From Aquila chrysaetos chrysaetos (lineage: Eukaryota > Chordata > Aves > Accipitriformes > Accipitridae), in contig NW_024470382.1 of the NCBI RefSeq assembly GCF_900496995.4, positions 248,001-312,000 on the forward strand: a DNA stretch of 64,000 bases, given 5' to 3'. Made by a program: the position numbers and the translations under genes. Positions 56,301-64,000 of the stretch are shown piece by piece (within the stretch, counting starts at the first letter, position 1; each line of letters opens with the position of its first letter). The notes beneath the pieces were generated by a model. It worked only from the letters and a program-made list of their open reading frames with translations. It was not told the origin of the DNA and made no database searches.

Positions 56301-59300
56301 CCGGAACACCTGCAATACATTGATGACATCATTGTATGGGGCAACACGGCAGAAGAAGTCTTTGAGAAAGGGAAGAAGATAATCCAAATCCTTCTGAAAG
56401 CCGGTTTTGCCATAAAGAAAGTAAGGTCAAGGGACCTGCACAGGAGATCCAGTTTTTAGGAATAAAATGGCAAGACGTCGTCAGATCCCAATGGATGTGA
56501 TCAACAAAATAGCAGCTATGTCTCCACCGACTAATAAAAAGGAAACACAGGCTTTCTTAGGTGTTGTGGGTTTTTGGAGAATGCATATTCCAAATTACAG
56601 TCTGATTGTAAGCCCTCTCTATCAAGTGACCCGGAAGAAGAATGATTTTAAATGGGGCCCTGAGCAACAGCAAGCCTTTGAACAAATTAAACGGGAGATT
56701 GTTCATGCAGTAGCCCTTGGACCAGTCCGGGCAGGACAAGATGTTAAAAATGTGCTTTATACTGCAGCCGGGGAGAATGGCCCTACCTGGAGCCTCTGGC
56801 AGAAAGCACCCGGGAGACCCGAGGTCGACCCCTGGGGTTTTGGAGTCGAGGATATCGAGGATCCGAGGCTCGCTATACTCCAACTGAAAAAGAGATATTG
56901 GCAGCATATGAAGGAGTTCGAGCTGCCTCAGAAGTGGTTGGTACTGAAACACAGCTCCTCTTAGCACCCCGACTGCCAGTGCTGGGCTGGATGTTCAAAG
57001 GGAGGGTCTCCTCTACACATCACGCGACTGATGCCACGTGGAGTAAGTGGATTGCACTGATCACACAACGGGCTCGCATAGGAAACCCCAGTCGCCCAGG
57101 AATTTTAGAAGTGATCACGGACTGGCCAGAAGGCAAAGATTTTGGAATGTCGCCAGAGGAGGAGGTAACGCGTGCTGAAGAAGCCCCGCTGTATAATAAA
57201 CTGCCAGAAAATGAGAAGCAATATGCTCTGTTCACTGATGGGTCCTGTCGCATTGTGGGAAAGCATCGGAGGTGGAAGGCTGCTGTATGGAATCCTACAC
57301 GACAAGTCGCAGAAACTGCTGAAGGAGAAGGTGAATCGAGTCAGTTTGCAGAGGTGAAAGCCATCCAGCTAGCGTTAGACATTGCTGAAAGAGAAAAGTG
57401 GCCAGTGCTCTATCTCTATACTGACTCATGGATGGTGGCAAATGCCCTGTGGGGGTGGTTACAGCAGTGGAAGCAGAGCAACTGGCAGCGCAGAGGTAAA
57501 CCCATTTGGGCTGCCGCACTGTGGCAAGATATCGCATCCCGGCTAGAGAATCTGGTTGTAAAAGTACGTCACGTAGATGCTCACGTACCCAAGAGTCGGG
57601 CCACTGAAGAACATCAAAATAACCAACAGGTGGATCAGGCTGCCAAGATTGAAGTGGCTCAGGTGGACTTGGACTGGCAACATAAGGGTGAGCTATTTAT
57701 GGCTCGATGGGCCCATGATGCTTCAGGCCATCAGGGAAGAGATGCAACATATAGATGGGCTCGTGACCGAGGGGTGGACTTGAGCATGGACACTATTGCA
57801 CAGGTTATCCATGAATGTGAAACATGTGCTGCAATTAAGCAAGCCAAACGGTTAAAACCCCTGTGGTATGGAGGACGATGGCTGAAATATAAATTTGGGG
57901 AAGCCTGGCAGATTGACTATATCACACTCCCACAAACTCGCCAAGGCAAGCGCTATGTGCTCACAATGGTGGAAACAACCACCGGATGGCTGGAAACATA
58001 TTCTGTACCCCATGCCACTGCCCGGAACACTATCCTGGGCCTTGAAAAGCAGGTCTTGTGGCGACATGGCACCCCAGAGAGAATTGAGTCAGACAACGGG
58101 ACTCATTTCCGAAACAACCTCATAGACACCTGGGCCAAAGAGCATGGCATTGAGTGGGTGTATCACATCCCCTATCATGCACCAGCCTCTGGGAAAATTG
58201 AGCGATACAATGGACTGTTAAAGACTACATTGAGAGCAATGGGGGTGGAACTTTCAAACATTGGGATACACATTTAGCAAAAGCCACCTGGTTAGTCAAC
58301 ACCAGAGGATCTGCCAATCGGGGTGGCCCTGCCCAGTCAGAATTTTTACGTACTGTAGAAGGGGATAAAGTCCCTGTAGTGCACACAAAAAATATGTTAG
58401 GGAAGACAGTCTGGGTTACTCCTGCCTCAGGCAAAGGTAAACCCATTCGTGGGATTGCTTTTGCTCAAGGGCCTGGGTGCACTTGGTGGGTGATGCGAAA
58501 AGATGGGGAAGTCCGATGTGTGCCTCAAGGGGATTTAATTTTAGGTGAGAATAGCCAGAATTAAACTGTATGATACTAGTTGCTATATAACCCTGCTACT
58601 GTATGTTATCATTACTATAATTGTTATATGCTATATCCATAGTACTATAGTAAGAATCACTTAGATCAAGCAAGAAAAACTGTGATAAAACTGAGCGAAG
58701 CGCAGTAGTGATGGAACCAGAACTGACTCCAGCATGCAACAATCCAACGGTGCACACCATCCTCCTGCTGCGTCCAATGTCAACTGCTCGTCATACTGCA
58801 CTGAAGCCCAACTCTGCTCTACCGACTGAGAGGACTTTGCACCATCCCTCCTGCCCAGAAAGACTGGTATGACGGATGGAGCCCAGAGTCAGGAACTAAA
58901 TGAACTCAATGAACATTTAATGAACATAACCCATAAACTAAAGGAATGATATCTCTGTGTATGTGTATATATATATATATATATCATTGTTCATATGTCT
59001 CAAAGTGATAGATAAGGTGTTGATGATTGACCAGGATGTAACTAAAGGTATGGGAACTGAGCATGACGTCAATGGTATAGAATAAGGGGTGGATACTGTC
59101 CTAGTTTCAGCTGGGATAGAGTTAACTGTCTTCCTAGTAGCTGGTACGGTGCTATGTTTTGAGTTCAGTATGAGAAGAATGTTGATAACACTGATGTTTT
59201 CAGTTGCTGCTAGTAGTGTTTAGACTAAAGTCAAGGATTTTTCAGCTTCTCATGCCCAGCCAGCGAGAAAGCTGGAGGGGCACAAGAAGTTGGCACAGGA

Positions 59301-61286
59301 CACAGCCAGGGCACCTGACCCAAACTGGCCAACAGGGTATTCCATACCATATGACGTCCCATCTAGTATAGGAACTGGGAAGTGGGGGCGGGGAATCGCG
59401 GCTCGGGGGACTAGCTGGGTGCCGGTCGGCGGGTGGTGAGCAATTGCACTGCGCATCATTTGTACATTCCAATCCTTTCATTATTGCTGTTGTCATTTTA
59501 TTAGTGTTATCATTATCATTATCCGTTTCTTCTTCTTTTCTGTTCTATTAAACTGTTCTTATCTCAACCCGTGGGTTTTGCTTCTTTTTCCCGATTTTCT
59601 CCCCCATCCCACTGGGTGGTGGGGGAGTGAGTGAGCGGCTGCGTGGTGCTTAGTTGCTGGCTGGGGTTAAACCACGACATATACATATATACTCTCTATC
59701 TGTAGATATACAGCTATATAACTATAGATAGAGAGACTGTGTGTACACATACACATAACACAACTTTTCAATTATTTTTTTGGTTGGAATCGGGGAGTTA
59801 ATCTTTGCAAATGTGAAGTTCTGAGAATGTTTTTCCAACTCTAGTATTCAAAATTGCATAAAACACCACTGTGTTATTAGAATGGTCACCTGCAAAGCAT
59901 CTTTCAGGGTATGGTTAAAAGAATAGCATGTGGTACTAAATGCAGGGTAGAAAAAAAATGTTAGTTTACCCTTCTGAATTCTGTCCCGCTCCTCAGCTGA
60001 AAAACAAAGCAACAAACTGAGAAATAGCAGAGGACGTTACATTATTCAAGACAAAAACCTCACAAAATGTGACCGAGAATTTCAGTGTTAAAGAATGTGT
60101 TCATTTAGGGAACTGAGGCTTGCCATTAAGTTCAGAATATGATTTCAAAATAGGTGGGAGATACATTGTCCTCTGAAGATACCCATCCTGTAGAAGGAGT
60201 CTAGATTATTAGCTTAGACTAGATATGTAACATCTACTGGCTAAAACCAGGTGGCATTGAAGATAATAATACCAGATATCATTAATGCAATTGAAAACTC
60301 TACCTTTACAATAGAAGGACATTTTCAATACAGGCCCTCTTTCGTGATACTATAACTTTTGGAAATATAGAGGCTTCTTCTAACCAAGGGATACTCCAAA
60401 CCAACATAACGAGGAAGTCAAAATATGGTCTTACCCAGTTCATCCTTGAGTTGGCTTATCTCTGAAAAAGATTATGTTTAAATATTAAAACACAATTTCC
60501 TTTCCTTTTTTTTTTTTTTAAACACAAATACGTTGAATTTTCCATGTGTTCCCCTGTGTTCTGTATAGCAAGAGCAAAGATAAAATGAAATGATCTGAGC
60601 TTCATAAAAATGACCAGATGTTCCCCTGCTATAAAGCAGCCAGAGTTATAGTCTTCCTTACGCTGGTACTTCCCCTTAATGTGGGAATAAAAAGAGTGGT
60701 CAAGAAATTCACCTTGGTAAAATGAAGTACTTCAGACGACTGAACTAAAGGGAAAACCCCAAATGAGTACTTTAATGAGGGTGTGCTTGAATGGCATTAG
60801 CACACCCATCTGCTGATGGTTCTTAGTACTTATGTTGAAACAACAGAACTGTGTCCAGATATTCTCAAACAAGGCTTTATAAAAGCTATAACTGATGTTT
60901 CTCCATGGTACCATAAGGGCTACTAAAAAGGACTTCAAAAAGGTTTACTGTATTTACTACATCTCTGGCATAATTTGCATACCCAGCACACTTGCTCTTC
61001 ACAGTAAAAGCAATCTTCTTGTTCTACTTTTGTACAAGGCAGTCCTAACCAGTCTTTAGAAAAAGATCAGAAAATGATTTTTAAAATTATTTTTCAGGCT
61101 CTAGAGCTTAATTCTTTCTTTTCTTACAGACTGAAATTCATCACAAGCCATGATCCCAAATTAAGAACACATTAACTTACCCAAATTAACCAACAGAACA
61201 ATTTGCAGGCTCAAATACTGAGCAAAAAATACCAGCCATATCTCAAACTTCTCCATGGAGTTAGTCATCGTCTTTGCAATGGGCAT
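49838..61286 (-). CDS. Butyrophilin/BG-like gene: signal-anchor exon, coiled-coil exons, frameshifted SPRY
   Basis: Minus-strand exon chain: 61286-61181 (first exon), 60461-60435 (EISQLKDEL), 59996-59970 (AEERDRIQK), 51889-51863 (ETQDMSFKI), 51095-51075 (EKIRNEL), 50951-50925 (EFSRAHRNA), SPRY from 50341. All splice phases are 1-1 and the joined frame is open until the SPRY. No Ig exon lies between the first exon and the coiled-coil exons, only 0.7 kb apart. The predicted product is a single-span membrane protein with a coiled coil and B30.2, lacking an ectodomain. A 7.15-kb ERVL provirus occupies the intron between 59970 and 51889, in antisense orientation. A frameshift in the SPRY exon probably makes this a pseudogene or a truncated-SPRY form. 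A further coiled-coil exon at 61459-61485 lies upstream of the first exon. Confidence 0.6.
50925..50951 (-). CDS. Linker micro-exon before the SPRY
   Basis: The minus strand has TTTTCTTGCAG, 27 nt reading EFSRAHRNA in phase 1, then GTAAGC. It matches the linker exons at 3319 and 25644. Confidence 0.7.
51075..51095 (-). CDS. Coiled-coil micro-exon (21 nt)
   Basis: CTTTTCAG, 21 nt reading EKIRNEL in phase 1, GTGAGT donor. A single heptad. Confidence 0.65.
51863..51889 (-). CDS. Coiled-coil micro-exon (27 nt)
   Basis: TTTCCTTGTAG, 27 nt reading ETQDMSFKI in phase 1, GTAAGG donor. An internal CAG would give 19 nt and break the phase, so the upstream acceptor is chosen. Confidence 0.55.
52526..53105 (+). 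repeat. 5' LTR (LTR-A, 580 bp)
   Basis: TGTCCTAGTTTCAGCTGGGA...GGGTTAAACCACGACA. A variant polyadenylation signal ATTAAA lies at 52973-52978. Diverged solo copies of the same family are at 23169 and 34550. Confidence 0.95.
53114..53131 (+). promoter_or_regulatory. Primer binding site, tRNA-Lys(1,2) type
   Basis: TGGCGCCCAACGTGGGGC begins 8 bp after the 5' LTR. It is the 18-nt complement of the tRNA-Lys1,2 3' end used by spuma- and some beta- and lentiviruses. The match is exact to the known motif. Most ERVL elements are named for tRNA-Leu priming. Confidence 0.85.
53503..54666 (+). pseudogene. Provirus gag-like reading frame, 5' part
   Basis: 387 codons are open from an ATG at 53503; an inner ATG at 53569 is an alternative start. 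Residues about 43-65 form a hydrophobic segment (LALLLGISMLLNVVQLLF). Residues about 165-270 are Ala/Thr/Pro-rich with four or five imperfect ~20-residue repeats (ATQT...APPAPA). A basic patch KKKYKKSARL, an acidic stretch and a conserved block beginning LSELRDMRKDFG follow. The frame ends where a frameshift moves the homologous continuation (VKERYPFKEDV) to another frame near 54650. No CCHC knuckle was seen. I assign it to gag by position and the conserved block; function is not shown. Confidence 0.65.
54654..55385 (+). pseudogene. Provirus gag 3' part, split over several frames
   Basis: Pieces: SVKERYPFKEDVICQSSKW in one frame to about 54790, then PTVDEVARQLRQYEENLSSS in another (54778-55176), then ARVRELRGKTT in a third (55173-55385). 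The middle piece is helical and coiled-coil-like. The change of frame at about 54790 and at about 55170 marks further indels, or in the latter case possibly a programmed gag-pol junction. Confidence 0.6.
55430..55900 (+). pseudogene. Provirus protease remnant with altered active site
   Basis: KALVDTRTVHS at 55483-55515 sits where the minus-strand relic has KALVDTGA; the glycine of the D-T-G active site is Arg (codon CGC at 55500-55502). A frameshift follows immediately. The rest, beginning MPSSYKGAEPI, continues in the next frame from 55516 with CILGIDYLRRGYFKDPKGYR. Confidence 0.7.
55516..56470 (+). pseudogene. Provirus reverse transcriptase remnant
   Basis: In frame from protease: WRLTVDYRGLNEVTPPLSAA, IDIANAFFSIPLAA and TWNRLPQGWKHSPTICHG. 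At about 56290 the frame shifts, so the YIDDIIVWGN active-site box is in another frame (56315-56345). Further shifts lie at about 56420 (after GFAIKK) and about 56478. Motifs and spacing are class III. Confidence 0.85.
56467..58277 (+). pseudogene. Provirus connection, RNase H and integrase frames
   Basis: 56467-56964 holds the thumb/connection (NKKETQAFLGVVGFWRMHIP, GPEQQQAFEQIKREI). After a shift near 56890, a 459-codon open frame (56898-58277) carries RNase H (QYALFTDGS, FAEVKAIQLALDIAE, YLYTDSW, VDAH) and integrase with its zinc finger (HDASGHQ...HECETC) and catalytic D, D, E in WQIDYI, SDNGTHF and GKIERYNG. A shift near 58245 separates the integrase C-terminus (GCTWWVMRKDGE), which ends at 58564. 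Confidence 0.85.
58565..59096 (+). other. Provirus 3' untranslated region
   Basis: No env-like frame. An AT dinucleotide run lies at 58965-58984. A modest purine stretch, GAATAAGGGGTGGA, just before the 3' LTR is the likely polypurine tract; the same sequence precedes the LTR of the minus-strand relic (reverse complement near 27440-27460). Confidence 0.65.
59097..59679 (+). repeat. 3' LTR (LTR-A, 583 bp)
   Basis: Same as 52526-53105 apart from one extra CTT in TTCTTCTTCTTTTC. It ends CCACGACA, followed by the TATAC target duplication. Confidence 0.95.
59970..59996 (-). CDS. Coiled-coil micro-exon (27 nt)
   Basis: GTTTTTCAG, 27 nt reading AEERDRIQK in phase 1, then GTAAAC. This is the last exon before the provirus-bearing intron. 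Confidence 0.65.
60435..60461 (-). CDS. Coiled-coil micro-exon (27 nt)
   Basis: CTTTTTCAG, 27 nt reading EISQLKDEL in phase 1, then GTAAGA. Confidence 0.65.
61181..61286 (-). CDS. First coding exon, signal-peptide or signal-anchor type
   Basis: On the minus strand three in-frame ATGs (61286, 61268, 61256) follow an in-frame TAA. From the last, the peptide is MEKFEIWLVFFAQYLSLQIV, continuing LLVNLG, and closes in phase 1 at GTAAGT. A TATA-like TTTTATATTGACC lies about 30 bp upstream of the first ATG. It parallels the exon at 9561-9663 in length, phase and hydrophobic layout. No internal-exon acceptor in the right phase was found. Confidence 0.5.
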
Positions 61287-61458
61287 TGATTATCTTTAAG
61301 TGGTCAATATAAAAGGTATTGCAAAGATTTTTAAAAAATTTTATTTTGCAAAAGCAAAACAGTCACTAGTATTTCCTGAGCTCAGCTTTTATCTGGTTCT
61401 AAAGGACTAGAGAGATTTATAGATAGAAATGAATGAAAAAAAAAGCTGTTACACTTAC

Positions 61459-61485
61459 CTTTTTGAATTTCCTTTTGTGCATTTT
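61459..61485 (-). CDS. Extra coiled-coil micro-exon upstream of the first exon
   Basis: TGTTCACAG, 27 nt reading (E)NAQKEIQK in phase 1, then GTAAGT. It could be spliced directly to 60461, so either the transcript starts further upstream and skips the ATG exon, or it is left over from another copy. Confidence 0.5.
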
Positions 61486-61633
61486 CTGTGAACAGAGAAA
61501 TATTTTTATATCCTAAAAATAATTCTTCAAGCACTTCACATTCCATTTTAAACACTGTACAGGAATGATTAAGCCACAACAATTTATATGTATAGTTGTA
61601 TGTATATATTTCCATGTATATATACATACACAT

Positions 61634-61830
61634 AAATTATTGAAGAAGGGGACCTCTGGAGATCCAACTAGTCCACCCACCCTGCTCAAGCAGTGTTGGC
61701 CCAGGGCTGTGTCCAGTTGTGTTTTGAATGTCTCCAAGGTGGAGACTCCACAAGCTCTCCAGGGCAACCTGTGCCAGTATTCGAAGATCTTCATAGTAAA
61801 AAGACTTCTTTCTGTTCTCTGATAATTTAG
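61634..61830 (-). repeat. CR1 LINE fragment
   Basis: GGACCTCTGGAGATCCAACT, then CACCCTGCTCAAGCAG and GTCTCCAAGGTGGAGACTCC are reverse-complement CR1 3' sequence. Confidence 0.85.
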
Positions 61831-61886
61831 TATATACTCAGTTTTATTTCACAAGTCATACTGACTTATCAGCTGAGAGGTGGCAA

Positions 61887-61986
61887 NNNNNNNNNNNNNN
61901 NNNNNNNNNNNNNNNNNNNNNNNNNNNNNNNNNNNNNNNNNNNNNNNNNNNNNNNNNNNNNNNNNNNNNNNNNNNNNNNNNNNNNN
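61887..61986. other. Assembly gap, 100 N
   Basis: Exactly 100 N, the usual placeholder for a gap of unknown size. Exons of the minus-strand gene could be hidden here. Confidence 1.
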
Positions 61987-64000
61987 GCTGGGCAGATATG
62001 TGTCTCATTAGTAGTACCAGTAACAGGACTTGAGATGGCTCCTTGGAGTTAAAAGACAAAGACAATTTAGGTACAAAGGCCCAGAACATAAATTCTACCT
62101 TAAAAACAAACAAAAAAAGGGACACATAGGTATTTTCTAAAGTAAATATTTCACTTTGGAAATACTATAAGCATTTTATTCCTCAAATATTTTTAATGAA
62201 AGTAGAAATAAAAGTTTCTAAATTAACCAGGATTTTAAAGCAGAAGTTTCCGAGATCCATATAACCAAACCCATTTTTTTTCTCTCTCTCTCCATGTATA
62301 GATATAAAACCATATATAAATATATATTATACTATAATAAATATAACTCAAATAGAAAAAAAAGTAAGATCTTCATCTGACTTTGACCTAGCAAAACATA
62401 ATAAGCCATGCTTTGAAGTGCACCACATGTCCAGGTGGGTCATGGATTTGCTTCTCTCCTCCTCACCACACATTTTTGCAATACAAAATGGAACCTCCCA
62501 ATAGTTATGGCTCATCCAAACCTCCCTAAGGATTTTCAGAGTTTTCACTGGTTATAATAACTAAGACAACTGATGATAACCTCTCATCATGTACTTTCAC
62601 AGGAGGAGAAAACAGATCCGGAGGTGGCTGTTTTTCTTCACTGCTAGTAAAGGGAGACCAGGAAACCAAATTATGTTAGAAGCCTAACACTTAGCTAGCT
62701 AATGATACATAGTATGCATCTTACTTCTTTTATCTTTTTGAGGCACAATATAGTCCATTCCTATAGCCATTAAGAATGTCAGATTTTGACATATTTTTTA
62801 GTTGTTTTCATAATTTCCTCTTTTTTTGAGCCTTCACACACCATCTTCAGGTCTTCCTCTGCTGCCAAGGTAACTAGAGAAATTGTTTCACTTTAGTTTT
62901 GTATCATAGCTGAGTCTGATAGAGCTACAAGAACTGAGACGCAGAGGCAGAGAGGATGAACAACAAAAATGAAAGTAATGCATTACACCATAGGAAAAAA
63001 AAAAAAAAACCAAAAAAACAAAAAGGAGAAGTGGAGCAAGGGTTCTGTGCCCATTACATGCTATCGGTGCCTGTCTGGGGCTTCCCAAAGGGTCTGTACA
63101 TCCACATCTCACTGTCAGAGCATGGATTTCTCTCCACTAAATCCAGCCCTGCTTGACCCCAAAGACAAATCTAACAGTAAGCGTGGCTTCAGGATAGATA
63201 GATATAAAGGTATGTTTGAGGTTTTTCTTTCTCTCCCAAGCAGCAGTTCATCACGCAAAAATACACACAAAGCAGAGCTCAGCAAAGATAGTTCCCAGAT
63301 CTTGCAGGATAACACCCAAAACATCTACCAACCAACACAACACAAAACAACACAAAGCCTGCGGGAAACAGAGGGCTAAGAAAACATTCGGAGCTCTTCC
63401 CTAGACAAGCAGCCAAATAAACCATTGCTTTGACAAACACAAACCTGCTTTTCAATAACGCCACCCTGGATTTCCAGAAACGCAGCTGCTCCTTAAAGAA
63501 ATCTGCATGCAGGTGCTTACATCTGTTGGTGATGCTCAGAAGACTGCTGGTACCTTTGGACCCTGTCAGCCACTGCAATCCTGACCATAAAAATAACCCT
63601 TTTATTTCCAAAGGTTAGCTATTAACCTTTGCAATGCAGCACAGTGAGAGTGAAAGAACACAAAAATGGGTGGGGCTGGGGATTTATACTATTTGTGGTC
63701 AAATACTCTATGATAAGTAAAAAGAAGTATAAAGAGCCCTGAGAAACTTCAGACAGCAGAAGCTTTCTATAATGCTGTGGAAAATGGACCCCAAGAAACT
63801 CATAGGGCTGGCCAATAAATTACAGTTAATCTAAAAGCAGAATAATTACTGGGGAAAGGAATTACTATTATTGATTAGGTTGTAAAAAATGCATTGTTTT
63901 ACCGTCCTAGTAGTTACCTGATGTTTGCCTTAGCCCTGTTCCAAAGTGCTTGTGCAGGAACAGGTTTAGAAGACCTGGAGGTAAAGCAGGGGGGTGGACT
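61987..64000. other. No clear gene
   Basis: On the minus strand a charged stretch at about 63455-63515 (DFFKEQLRFWKSRVALLKS) follows a TGCATGCAG acceptor and resembles a coiled coil, but its donor (GTTTGT) is weak and leaves phase 2. A 20-nt candidate at 62842-62861 reads EEDLKM but breaks phase. Both are too weak to call as exons. Confidence 0.35.

Larger units (their letters stand above)
52526..59679 (+). mobile_element. Near-complete ERVL-type provirus with near-identical LTRs
   Basis: LTRs at 52526-53105 and 59097-59679 differ only by a 3-bp CTT repeat-unit gain in the second, as far as a read-through comparison shows. A 5-bp target duplication, TATAC, flanks the element (52521-52525 and 59680-59684). 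Internal order: primer binding site, gag, protease, reverse transcriptase, RNase H, integrase; no env. Pol motifs are class III (ERVL). The coding region carries many single-base frameshifts and an altered protease active site, so it cannot encode its own machinery as read here. It lies in an intron of a minus-strand SPRY gene, antisense to it. Confidence 0.95.

Noticed and set aside
63279-63611. Minus-strand frame with a coiled-coil-like FFKEQLRFWKSR
   Set aside because: Suggestive, but the donor is weak and the phase does not match the other exons. No neighbouring exon confirms it.

Overview
The window is vertebrate nuclear DNA and almost certainly avian. CR1 LINE tails with the bird-type ATTCTATG end, ERVL-class retroviral LTRs, short phase-1 coiled-coil exons and PRY-SPRY (B30.2) exons of butyrophilin/BG type all point to a bird MHC-B/BG-like or butyrophilin gene cluster. 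The species cannot be named from the sequence. No tRNA, rRNA, CRISPR or prokaryotic feature was seen.

Layout. (1) 702-4378, plus strand: the 3' end of a butyrophilin-like gene, with 27- and 21-nt coiled-coil exons and a complete SPRY exon. (2) 4960-7606: broken, partly inverted copies of a ~1.15-kb LTR (called LTR-B here). (3) 9561-26530, plus strand: a second gene with a signal-like exon, a transmembrane exon, a 9-kb array of about 1.5-2.1-kb tandem units each carrying four or five tiny coiled-coil exons, then a SPRY exon. An LTR-B copy containing a nested ~0.58-kb ERVL LTR (LTR-A) sits in its last introns. (4) 26860-35135: a decayed minus-strand ERVL provirus, itself split by an LTR-B copy, and another LTR-A. 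(5) 36094-41635, minus strand: four Ig V-set exons (three intact, one decayed) with a candidate signal-peptide exon. (6) 41.7-49 kb: mostly non-coding, with a small solo LTR and another LTR-B. (7) 49838-61286, minus strand: a third SPRY gene whose SPRY exon is frameshifted; a 7.15-kb ERVL provirus with almost identical LTRs sits in one of its introns in the opposite orientation. (8) 61.3-64 kb: CR1, a 100-N assembly gap and no clear gene.

How it fits together. Every small exon examined in the SPRY genes starts and ends in phase 1, so exons and whole repeat units can be gained, lost or skipped without breaking the frame. By family knowledge, these proteins would be membrane-anchored, with a cytoplasmic coiled coil followed by a B30.2 ligand- or partner-sensing domain. 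The V-set cluster encodes the extracellular kind of module that the two SPRY genes visible from their 5' end appear to lack. Plus-strand genes on the left and minus-strand genes on the right converge on a central block of retroviral sequence.
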